NCBI GenBank assembly: GCA_903911985.1
Contig: CAIWFP010000115.1
Location: 1 to 7,186 of the forward strand
Direction of reading: 5' to 3'
Length of the DNA stretch: 7,186 nucleotides
DNA from: an uncultured Sphingomonadales bacterium
Lineage (GTDB): Bacteria; Pseudomonadota; Alphaproteobacteria; Sphingomonadales; Sphingomonadaceae
Within the stretch, counting starts at the first letter, position 1; each line of letters starts with the position of its first letter. Under the pieces are notes generated by a model that worked only from the letters and a program-made list of their open reading frames with translations, did no database searches and was not told where the DNA came from. Both the position numbers and the translations under genes were made by a program. Of the stretch, positions 1 through 5,721 are shown piece by piece.

Positions 1-32
1 AGGCCTTTGCCCGCCCGGCGCTGCGGGATCCT

Positions 33-491
33 TCAGCCCATTTGGCCTTTCAACCATTCCGGCACCCCGATCATATAGCTCTTTTCCTCGTAGAGCCGCG
101 CGATCCGCCAGCCAGCGGGCGTGCGCACCAGATCGTGAATATACCACAGGCCGCAGATCATCGTGTCGGTATCGGTGCCGTTGGTCACGGTCATCGGGTT
201 GTAGCAGACGGTCTTGGTCTTGGCGCTCTGGCCATCGGCGGCAAATTCGTAGCGGGTGGTGGAAACGACATGTTGCGCCGCCAGAACCTGCTGGAAACTG
301 CCCGTCAGGAAGGCCTTTGCCTCTGCCAGCGTGCCCTTGAACAGCGCCATTTCCGAATAGTCGATAAAGGCATCGGCGGTGAAGAAGTCGTCGAGCTTGT
401 CGAATTCGCGCGCGTCTACCGCATAGCAATAGCCGACCAGCAGGTCCTGTATTTCGAACCGATCGGACATTTCCTGCACACTGATCGCCAT
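33..491 (-). CDS. SnoaL-like / NTF2-fold family protein
   Basis: The 152-residue product has the size and pattern of the SnoaL_4 / NTF2-like cone-fold family, whose members act as isomerases, dehydratases, small cyclases or accessory dioxygenase subunits. Visible features are an N-terminal helix with a Y-C-Y-A-x-D segment (residues 21-26), then D-D-F-F-T-A-D-A (about 34-41), a conserved-type His74 in AQHVVSTTRY, and a C-terminal strand with G-W-R-I (127-130). These match the usual layout, in which a Tyr, an Asp and a His line the pocket. There is no signal peptide or membrane segment, so the product should be cytoplasmic. An in-frame ATG nine bases further upstream (498-500) would give 155 aa, but it abuts the GAAGG Shine-Dalgarno sequence with no spacer; the ATG at 489-491 has a 9-nt spacer and is preferred. 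The gene lies downstream of the kinase-like gene on the same strand, 103 nt away. The fold call is firm; the reaction is unknown, because this family changes substrate easily. Confidence 0.85.
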   Translation of the reverse strand: MAISVQEMSDRFEIQDLLVGYCYAVDAREFDKLDDFFTADAFIDYSEMALFKGTLAEAKAFLTGSFQQVLAAQHVVSTTRYEFAADGQSAKTKTVCYNPMTVTNGTDTDTMICGLWYIHDLVRTPAGWRIARLYEEKSYMIGVPEWLKGQMG

Positions 492-500
492 CGCTTGCAT

Positions 501-505
501 CCTTC
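501..505 (-). promoter_or_regulatory. Ribosome binding site deciding the start of the SnoaL-like gene
   Basis: The minus strand reads GAAGG directly before ATGCAAGCG-ATG. The spacing is 0 nt to the first ATG and 9 nt to the second, so the second ATG (489-491) is the better start. Seen directly in the sequence; that it is used is inference. Confidence 0.55.
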
Positions 506-519
506 ATTCAACTTGTTGG

Positions 520-534
520 TTCGCGAATATTCGC
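520..534. promoter_or_regulatory. Palindromic candidate operator upstream of the SnoaL-like gene
   Basis: GCGAATATTCGC at 523-534 is a perfect 12-bp palindrome, and it overlaps a second perfect palindrome, TTCGCGAA, at 520-527. As a result TTCGC occurs twice, exactly 10 bp apart (one helical turn). The site lies 32 bp upstream of the preferred start codon of the SnoaL-like gene and has an AT-rich centre in an otherwise GC-rich gap. That position fits an operator covering the -10 region of a separate promoter for this gene, but no convincing -35 box is visible. No regulator gene lies within the window, so the binding protein is unknown. Confidence 0.35.
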
Positions 535-594
535 ATGGGCTCGGGCCGGAAACCGCCTCTCCGATGGTAGGTCGATGCTTACCCCGGGGAGGGT

Positions 595-1746
595 TCATTC
601 GCCCAGCAGGATCTTCCAGCTTCCCAGATCCTCGCCGGCGGCAAAGAAGCGTTCGTTCATCGGCAGGCCGTTCTGGCCCCAATGGTCCATGTTGGCGGCC
701 CAGGCCTGAATTCCGTACATCACCCAGCGCGGGATCTGTTCGTTCCAGATCGTTTCGAGATCTATGACATGGGTGGCGCCTTCCCTGATCAGGCAGTCGC
801 GATAATGCGCCACCAGATCCTTGTGATGGTGGCGGCGCTCCTCGATCGTCAATGATCCAATGGTGAAATAGGTAAGGTCGCGCCATGGCCGCCCGCGACG
901 GCCCAGCTGCCAATCGAGCCACAGCCGCTCCCCCGAGGGCAGCATATAGGTGTTGCCCTGATGGCAATCGCCCAGAATCACGCAATACGGCGCCTCGAAA
1001 GCGCGCTCATAGGCGGTGAGCGCGTCATAGGCGCGTTCGATCCGGCTCGGATCGTCCAGATAATGCCGGGGCGCAATGGCGCGGAAGTTGGGGTCCTTCA
1101 GGTTTTCGCCGAGCCAGTGCCACATATAGCGGACCTGATCGTGATCGACCGGCACATTCATCGAGGTGGGCAGCCACGGGGAGGCCCCGGGCGTGATCAG
1201 CGGGCTGTCCCACAGGCCGCCGTGCAGCCTGGCCAGATCCGCCAGACTGGCGGCAATGGCATCGACGCCGCAATGCTGGGTGCTGTGGCCGAACTGGCCG
1301 CCGCGATCGATAAGGTCTTCCAGCACGACCACGCCGTTGGCCGAACCGTCATCGTCCCAATCGGCATAGTAGCAGGTGGCGGTTGCGGCGGTGAGCTTGT
1401 CGGTCAGGAAATGGTAGAACCGGGCTTCGAGCGCGTGAATGTCGACATCATCGAACATGCCCGACCAGTTGGACTTGATGCACAAATTGCGCGGCAGGCC
1501 CGCCGCCACGCCAGCGGCGTTCCAGTCCACCGCGACCCGCAGCTTGGTGGTGTGGCTGTCGAACAACTGCACCACTTCCATCTTTTCGGCGACGACGCCG
1601 GGATATTTGTTGGCCATTAGCGAGCCTAGCCATTGCGCATCGGGGGTGAAGCGGCCGGAGGGCAGTGCCCCCTTGCGAGCGGGATAGGGGCGCGGAACGG
1701 GATTTTGGTCCACCACGCGCGCGTCTTTCAGGGTTTCCTGAGACAT
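595..1746 (-). CDS. APH-family phosphotransferase (kinase-like protein)
   Basis: The 383-residue product belongs to the aminoglycoside-phosphotransferase / EcKinase-like superfamily, small-molecule kinases with a protein-kinase fold. In order one sees a candidate ATP-anchoring Lys91 (N-L-C-I-K), its helix-C partner Glu107 (A-L-E-A-R-F-Y), a hinge VVVLEDL (139-145), a catalytic loop GDCHQGN (259-265) with candidate base Asp260 and metal ligand Asn265, and the DFG-equivalent LWLDWQ with Asp278. This set of motifs is complete for activity, although the His that normally opens the HGD motif is Leu258. The open frame extends upstream to 1833, but the ATG at 1744-1746 has GAGAGGAA nine bases before it on the minus strand, and the upstream extension (Arg-rich, non-conserved-looking) reads like leader sequence. 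Relatives are common in sphingomonads and mycobacteria beside acyl-CoA and SDR genes, and their substrates are mostly unknown. It is unlikely to be an antibiotic-resistance gene given this context. Confidence 0.85.
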   Translation of the reverse strand: MSQETLKDARVVDQNPVPRPYPARKGALPSGRFTPDAQWLGSLMANKYPGVVAEKMEVVQLFDSHTTKLRVAVDWNAAGVAAGLPRNLCIKSNWSGMFDDVDIHALEARFYHFLTDKLTAATATCYYADWDDDGSANGVVVLEDLIDRGGQFGHSTQHCGVDAIAASLADLARLHGGLWDSPLITPGASPWLPTSMNVPVDHDQVRYMWHWLGENLKDPNFRAIAPRHYLDDPSRIERAYDALTAYERAFEAPYCVILGDCHQGNTYMLPSGERLWLDWQLGRRGRPWRDLTYFTIGSLTIEERRHHHKDLVAHYRDCLIREGATHVIDLETIWNEQIPRWVMYGIQAWAANMDHWGQNGLPMNERFFAAGEDLGSWKILLGE

Positions 1747-1955
1747 CAATCCGGTTCCTCTCTCGCTTTTCCGCACAATCGGGCGTTCCGCCTGACAGGT
1801 TCTGCGCCTGTTCAGGGCTGTTTGTGGCCGCATGGGCGCGGTTGGGCCCTGCCAATAGGAAGGTGTGGCATACTATCCGGGCTGCCCACATTCACGCGTC
1901 AAATGATGGACGCAATGGTCGGCCTGATTCCGACGGACCGATAGGGGAGGCGTGC
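1747..1955. promoter_or_regulatory. Divergent intergenic control region between the two gene groups
   Basis: This 209-bp gap separates the minus-strand kinase gene from the plus-strand run, so it should hold promoters facing both ways. On the plus strand TGG-CATACT (1866-1874) resembles an extended -10 element and would leave a leader of about 75 nt before the TTG start; no good -35 box is visible. An imperfect inverted repeat, TGTGGCA (1864-1870) and TGCCCACA (1883-1890), surrounds this element and could be an operator. On the minus strand a TTGACG box (1902-1897) is a possible -35, but no -10 sits at the right distance. The kinase gene's Shine-Dalgarno sequence lies at about 1755-1763. The existence of divergent promoters is a strong inference from layout; the individual boxes are weak. 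Confidence 0.4.
1943..1950 (+). promoter_or_regulatory. Strong ribosome binding site before a TTG start
   Basis: AGGGGAGG ends five bases before an in-frame TTG at 1956-1958. It is one of the strongest Shine-Dalgarno sequences in the window. It supports TTG as the true start of the CMD-like gene, since the reading frame has no in-frame ATG between 1665 and the middle of the conserved domain. Confidence 0.6.
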
Positions 1956-2366
1956 TTGACTAGGGACGAAGCGGCCTGGACGAAAGGTCTTGAAATCGTC
2001 GATGCGGTATATGGCGCGGGCTATTCCGCGATGATGGAGCCGTACAAGGACCACCCCTTCAATCGGGAAATCGTCACCAACCAGTTCGGCAATCTGTGGG
2101 CGCACCCGGCGCTGACCATTCGTGAAAAGCGGTTGATGGTGCTGGGGTTGACGACCATGCTGGGCCGCGCCGATCTTATTGAAACACAGGTGACCGGCGC
2201 CTTGCTCAACGGTGAATTCACCGATGCGCAGCTGGAGCTGATCCCCCTTTTCCTGCTGTTCTACGCGGGCGCTGGCAATGCCTCGGCCTTGTTCAGGGGC
2301 ATTGAGGCGGCAAAGGCCAGGGTGAATGCCGCCAAGGCCGATCAGGCCGGGGCCGGCGGGTATTGA
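1956..2366 (+). CDS. Carboxymuconolactone decarboxylase (CMD)-like protein
   Basis: With the TTG start the product is 136 residues, a normal length for single-domain CMD/AhpD-like proteins, which are all-helical and usually trimeric or hexameric. The family signature is visible as L-T-I-R-E-K-R-L-M-V-L-G-L (53-65), then R-A-D-L-I-E-T-Q-V-T-G-A-L-L-N-G (71-86) and a hydrophobic helix with FYAGAGNASA (92-101). There is no CxxC pair, so it is not an AhpD-type peroxidase. The His usually found in the L-E-x-H-V segment is Gln78 here, so classical gamma-carboxymuconolactone decarboxylation is doubtful. The open frame runs upstream to 1665, but that part is divergent, Arg/Pro-rich and lies across the intergenic region. 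It is the first gene of the plus-strand run, 62 nt before the first SDR. A decarboxylase, isomerase or accessory role in catabolism is inferred from the neighbours only. Confidence 0.8.
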   Translation: MTRDEAAWTKGLEIVDAVYGAGYSAMMEPYKDHPFNREIVTNQFGNLWAHPALTIREKRLMVLGLTTMLGRADLIETQVTGALLNGEFTDAQLELIPLFLLFYAGAGNASALFRGIEAAKARVNAAKADQAGAGGY

Positions 2367-2428
2367 TACCTTGAGCATCGAGCACAAAGGGCCTCTGGCT
2401 CCAGTTTCAACATCGGGAATGGAATGAC

Positions 2429-3229
2429 ATGAGCAGATTGGCAGGCAAGGTGGCGATCGTGACCGGCGGTGGTGGCGGTATTGGCTCGGCGGTGGCGCGG
2501 CGGCTGGTTGCCGAAGGCGCCAGGGTGGCGGTGGCCGATATTTTCGAGGAATCGGCCAAGCGCGTGGCGGATGCCCTGGGCGATGCCGCGATTGCGGTGG
2601 CGTTTGACGCGGCCAGCGCCGATTCGGTGAAGGCGCTGGTTGACCAGACAGTCAGCCATTTCGGCAAGCTCGACATCCTGCACAACAATGCCGCGATGAC
2701 CGATCCGGTCAAATCGGCGCAGGATACCACGGCCGTCGATATTCCCATGGCGGTCTGGCAGGAAATTCTCGACGTCAACCTCACCGGCTATCTGCTGGGT
2801 TGCCGTTATGCCATTCCCCATATGATCGCCAATGGCGGCGGATCGATCGTCAACACGGCGTCCAATTCCGGCTCGGCGGGCGATCTCGCCCGCATCGCCT
2901 ATGGTTCGACCAAGGGGGCGATCATCACGCTGACCCGCTATGTCGCGACCCAGCATGGCAGCCAGAACATCCGCTGCAACAGCATCGCGCCGGGCGTGGT
3001 GCTGACCGAGGCGCTGGAGAAGACGGTGCCGGGGCTCAAGGAGATCATCAAGCGGCATATACTGACGCCCGAATTCGGCACGCCGGATGATATTGCCGCG
3101 CTGGTGGCGTTTCTGGCTTCGGATGAATCGCGGTATATTACCGGCGAGAACATTTCGATTTCGGGTGGGGGCCTCATTCACCAGCCGCATTACGCCGATC
3201 TCAAGGCGTTCATGGAAGGCGCTGGCTGA
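2429..3229 (+). CDS. Short-chain dehydrogenase/reductase, classical type, NAD-type features
   Basis: The 266-residue product is a classical SDR that oxidises an alcohol or reduces a ketone with a nicotinamide cofactor. The Rossmann motif TGGGGGIG is at 12-19, and Asp37 at the end of beta-2 (V-A-D) points to NAD(H). The NNAA motif is at 86-89, and the catalytic tetrad is Asn117, Ser145, Tyr158 and Lys162 (Y-G-S-T-K). The P-G pair of the cofactor loop is at 188-189, and the usual end G-x-x-I-S-I-S-G-G is present at about 239-247. The tail after this (to 266) is slightly longer than in the minimal family. The ATG at 2429 follows a GGAATGGAATG stretch, a modest ribosome binding site. The gene follows the CMD-like gene by 62 nt, probably on the same transcript. 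Typical relatives are annotated as glucose or 3-oxoacyl-ACP dehydrogenases, but the context suggests a catabolic alcohol/ketone substrate that cannot be named. Confidence 0.93.
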   Translation: MSRLAGKVAIVTGGGGGIGSAVARRLVAEGARVAVADIFEESAKRVADALGDAAIAVAFDAASADSVKALVDQTVSHFGKLDILHNNAAMTDPVKSAQDTTAVDIPMAVWQEILDVNLTGYLLGCRYAIPHMIANGGGSIVNTASNSGSAGDLARIAYGSTKGAIITLTRYVATQHGSQNIRCNSIAPGVVLTEALEKTVPGLKEIIKRHILTPEFGTPDDIAALVAFLASDESRYITGENISISGGGLIHQPHYADLKAFMEGAG

Positions 3230-3253
3230 CTTCGGGAGAAAGTTTGCCCACAC

Positions 3254-3285
3254 CCTGCCAAAGGGCAGGCGGCTTTGCCAAGGGC
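3254..3285 (+). other. Hairpin and short direct repeat between the first SDR and the LLM gene
   Basis: In the 96-nt gap, CCTGCC (3254-3259) and GGCAGG (3264-3269) form a perfect 6-bp GC stem with a 4-nt AAAG loop. The same stretch gives a direct repeat, TGCCAAAGGGC (3256-3266) and TGCCAAGGGC (3276-3285), with starts 20 bp apart (about two helical turns). There is no T tract, so it is not a standard intrinsic terminator. It could be an mRNA stabiliser, a processing site, or a paired protein-binding site before an internal promoter. Confidence 0.25.
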
Positions 3286-3325
3286 GTCTCGCACGGATAG
3301 GCGAGCATAGAGAGGTATGGCATAA

Positions 3326-4405
3326 ATGACCGTGATCGAGCCCGGCGCGCGCGCGCTGTTCGACAAGTTTGGCACCTATATTCTCCCCGGCCGGGTAAGC
3401 GATCCGCGGCGCGGTATCGAGGAGGCGATCGAGGCCGAGCGCATTGGCCTTGGCTGCGTCTGGATTTCCGAGCGTTTCGCCCTGAAGGAGCCAGCGGTTT
3501 TGGCCGGCGCGGTCAGTCAGGTGACGTCGAAGATCCGCATCACCGGCACCTTCTATGCCACCATGCGCCACCCCATCGTCACGGCCAGCACGGCCAACCT
3601 CATGCAGGCGCTTTCGGGCGACCGTTTCCGGGTGATGTTCGCCCGCGCGGTGCCGGCTTACATGAAGATGCTGGGTTCGCCCGCGATCACCATGGACCGG
3701 CTGGCCGATACCATATCGATCATGCGCCAGCTGTGGGCGGGCGAGACGGTGAGTTACGAAGGCGTTCTGGGCAAGTTCCCGATGCTGAAACTGACCGACA
3801 AGCATGATGGTCCGGCCCCGCCGGTGATCTTTACCGCCATCGGGCCAAAGTCGCTCGAATTTGCCGGCACCCACTGCGACGGCGTTTTGCTGCACCCGTT
3901 TGTCTCGCCGCAGGGCGTGCGCAACAGCATCAAAATCGTGCGCGATGCCGCCGAAAAGGCGGGCCGTGACCCGATGGCGGTGCGCATCTACCACAATATC
4001 ATCGTCGCTCCCGACTTGCCCAAGGACGAGGAAGACGCGGTCGTGCGTGGCCGGGCGATCACCTATTTCGAACTGCCCGGTTTTGGCGACCTGATCGTCG
4101 AGATCAACGAATGGGACAAGTCGGTGCTGGACCAGATCCGCGCCCATCCCAAGATCGCCAGCCTGAACGGCAAGCCCGCCGATCAGGCCTATACGCGGCA
4201 GGAACTGGTCGATGTCGGCGAATTGCTGCCGCAGCAGTGGATCGACGAAGGCGCGGCGGTGGGCACCGCGGCGCAATGCGCGGATCAGTTGATGGCCTAC
4301 CTCGATGCCGGTGCGGATGAAATCCTGCTGCATGGCGCCGCGCCCAAGGACATGGGGCCGCTGACTGCCGAATTGAAGCGGGCGCTGGCCGCGAAGGGCT
4401 TTTAA
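3326..4405 (+). CDS. LLM-class flavin/F420-dependent oxidoreductase (TIGR03857-like)
   Basis: The 359-residue product is a luciferase-like (beta/alpha)8-barrel oxidoreductase. It fits the TIGR03857 subgroup, which was named for a mycobacterial protein assigned to coenzyme F420. Subgroup features visible are FGTYILPGRV-DPRRGI (15-31), the A-E-R-x-G-L-G-x-V-W-I-S-E-R block (37-50), RHP (81-83), IGPKSLEFAGTHCDGVLLHPF (172-192), VVRGRAITYFELPGFG (239-254) and the C-terminal D-A-G-A-D-E-I-L-L-H-G block (327-337). The length is normal for the group. The G-x-G-x-G-like stretch usually seen after the G-D-R-F segment reads VMFARAVPAY (103-112), so cofactor phosphate contacts may differ. The start has AGAGAGG ten bases upstream (3309-3315). 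The family uses F420 or FMN; which one applies here is not visible. It sits between the SDR and the sulfotransferase, 96 and 102 nt away, which suggests a redox step on the same compound class. Confidence 0.88.
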   Translation: MTVIEPGARALFDKFGTYILPGRVSDPRRGIEEAIEAERIGLGCVWISERFALKEPAVLAGAVSQVTSKIRITGTFYATMRHPIVTASTANLMQALSGDRFRVMFARAVPAYMKMLGSPAITMDRLADTISIMRQLWAGETVSYEGVLGKFPMLKLTDKHDGPAPPVIFTAIGPKSLEFAGTHCDGVLLHPFVSPQGVRNSIKIVRDAAEKAGRDPMAVRIYHNIIVAPDLPKDEEDAVVRGRAITYFELPGFGDLIVEINEWDKSVLDQIRAHPKIASLNGKPADQAYTRQELVDVGELLPQQWIDEGAAVGTAAQCADQLMAYLDAGADEILLHGAAPKDMGPLTAELKRALAAKGF

Positions 4406-4414
4406 ACGCCCTTT

Positions 4415-4428
4415 CGACCGGCGGGTCG
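4415..4428 (+). other. Small hairpin after the LLM gene
   Basis: CGACC (4415-4419) and GGTCG (4424-4428) pair perfectly around a GGCG loop, ten bases after the LLM stop codon. The stem is only 5 bp and no T run follows, so a rho-independent terminator is unlikely. The remainder of this 102-nt gap holds only the sulfotransferase ribosome binding site. Confidence 0.2.
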
Positions 4429-4494
4429 CGGCAAGGCCCGTCGGGTCCGGGTTTGAACGGCACATGATCCCGCGAGTGGACCGGTGCATGGGAC

Positions 4495-4499
4495 AGGGA
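4495..4499 (+). promoter_or_regulatory. Ribosome binding site deciding the sulfotransferase start
   Basis: AGGGA lies eight bases before the ATG at 4508. The only in-frame upstream alternative, a GTG at 4484, lacks an equally good site, so the ATG is preferred and the protein is eight residues shorter than the longest reading. Confidence 0.55.
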
Positions 4500-4507
4500 A
4501 TGACAAG

Positions 4508-5716
4508 ATGGCGCAGGCCGAAGCACCCGAAGCGATTGCCCCGCTCGATCCCGACGCGCTGATCGCGGACGCGCGGGCGCAGACGGGCCTGTCCGATTTC
4601 GGCGCGGACCTCAGCTTCATGACCGGCTTTCGCGAATTGGTGAAGGCGGTTGAGGCGATGGACCCGCCGGCGCAACTGCGCGCCACCGCCAAGGGCAATA
4701 TCACCAAGATTCTGGCGATGCGGTTACGCATGGCCGAGGACGACCGCAACCATCCCGAAATCGCGGGCCTCGATGTCGGCTCGCCGCTCATCGTGTGCGG
4801 GCTGCCGCGCACCGGCACGACGATCACCTATGATCTGCTCTGCCTCGATCCGGCGGCGCGCGCACCCACCGAATGGGAATGGTACATCCCCTGGCCCGCG
4901 CCGGAAAAGGCCAGCTTTCACACCGACCCGCGCATCGCGCAGGTGCAGGCGATCTATGAGAACTGGCTGGCCCACGCGCCCCAGCTAAGCGACATCCAGC
5001 GCATGGATTGCACCCAGCCGGGCGAATGCAACCACGGCATGATGATGCATTTTGCCAGCACCAACTTTCCCGCCGAACTGGGCGTGCCCAACTTTGCCAG
5101 GTGGCTGCTGGCTACCGTCGCCGAAGGGCAATATCGCACGCACAAGCGCCTGCTCCAGCAGTTCCAGTGGAAGGGGCCGCAGGGCCGCTGGACGCTGAAA
5201 TCGCCGCAACATTTGTTTGATCTGCCGGGGCTGGTCGAAGCCTATCCCGGTGCCATGCTGGTGTGGACCCACCGCGATCCGGTGCTGACCTTCTCGTCGC
5301 TGTCCAGCATGATCGCCGCGTTTCTGGCCGCGGTGGGGGCGGACAAGGACCTGAAAGCGGTTGGCCGCAGCGTGTTCGAGACGTGGAGCGAGGGGCTGGA
5401 GCGCGGGTTGAGGGCGCGCGACGCCCGGCCCGATATCGCCGAGCGCATCATCGACATGGGCCACAGCGATGTTGTGGCTGATCCGATGGGGGCGATCCGC
5501 CGGATCTATGACCGTTTCAGCCTGCCGTTTTCGCCCGGGCACGAGGCGCGGATTACGCAATTTCTGACACAGAACCCCGCCGCCAAGCGGCTGGGCCGCC
5601 ACAAGCACAGCGCCGACCAGTTCGGCATCGACCCCGACGAGGTGCGTGAGCGCCTTGCTCCCTATTACCAGCGGTTCGGGCACTTGCTGGCGCCCCTTCC
5701 CAAAAACGCAGGGTAG
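4508..5716 (+). CDS. Sulfotransferase family protein (Sulfotransfer_3, PAPS-dependent type)
   Basis: The 402-residue product belongs to the bacterial Sulfotransfer_3 group, which transfers a sulfonate group from PAPS to a hydroxyl or amine of a small molecule or glycan. The 5'-phosphosulfate loop is clear: LIVCGLPRTGTT (94-105), with the Arg-Thr-Gly-Thr-Thr core after a beta strand. RWTLKSPQHL (227-236) is a signature of this group. The 3'-phosphate-binding segment is V-W-T-H-R-D-P followed by a Ser-rich helix start (252-268). A roughly 90-residue helical leader precedes the catalytic domain, as is usual in this subgroup. There is no signal peptide or transmembrane segment, so it should act on a cytosolic substrate. 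Five bases separate its stop from the next SDR gene, whose ribosome binding site lies inside its last codons. A few family members work on lipids or steroids; the substrate here is unknown. Activity would require a PAPS supply (cysteine pathway or cysD/N/C). Confidence 0.9.
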   Translation: MAQAEAPEAIAPLDPDALIADARAQTGLSDFGADLSFMTGFRELVKAVEAMDPPAQLRATAKGNITKILAMRLRMAEDDRNHPEIAGLDVGSPLIVCGLPRTGTTITYDLLCLDPAARAPTEWEWYIPWPAPEKASFHTDPRIAQVQAIYENWLAHAPQLSDIQRMDCTQPGECNHGMMMHFASTNFPAELGVPNFARWLLATVAEGQYRTHKRLLQQFQWKGPQGRWTLKSPQHLFDLPGLVEAYPGAMLVWTHRDPVLTFSSLSSMIAAFLAAVGADKDLKAVGRSVFETWSEGLERGLRARDARPDIAERIIDMGHSDVVADPMGAIRRIYDRFSLPFSPGHEARITQFLTQNPAAKRLGRHKHSADQFGIDPDEVRERLAPYYQRFGHLLAPLPKNAG

Positions 5717-5721
5717 TTTCG

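Noticed and set aside
10..27. Possible terminator after the SnoaL-like gene (CCCGC and GCGGG arms)
   Set aside because: The stem is only 5 bp with an 8-nt loop and no T tract on either strand. Nothing else is supported in bases 1-32.
582..589. CCCCGGGG palindrome just after the kinase stop codon
   Set aside because: There is no loop and no T run, and such 8-mers are common in GC-rich DNA.
42..767. A 241-codon plus-strand frame opposite the SnoaL-like gene
   Set aside because: The minus-strand product has a clear family pattern; this frame has none and runs into the kinase gene antisense.
1747..1833. N-terminal extension of the kinase-like gene to an ATG at 1833
   Set aside because: The added 29 residues look like non-coding leader, and the ATG at 1746 has a good ribosome binding site.
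1665..1955. N-terminal extension of the CMD-like gene from an ATG at 1665
   Set aside because: It would overlap the start of the divergent kinase gene and doubles the usual family length with Arg/Pro-rich sequence. The TTG at 1956 with AGGGGAGG is a better start.
2342..4675. A 777-codon open frame on the minus strand across the first SDR, the LLM gene and the start of the sulfotransferase gene
   Set aside because: Its translation is rich in Arg, His and Gly with no family pattern, and it lies antisense to three well-recognised genes. Long antisense frames are a by-product of GC-rich third positions.
4985..5683. A 232-codon minus-strand frame inside the sulfotransferase gene
   Set aside because: It is antisense to clear sulfotransferase motifs, low in recognisable structure, and has no convincing ribosome binding site.
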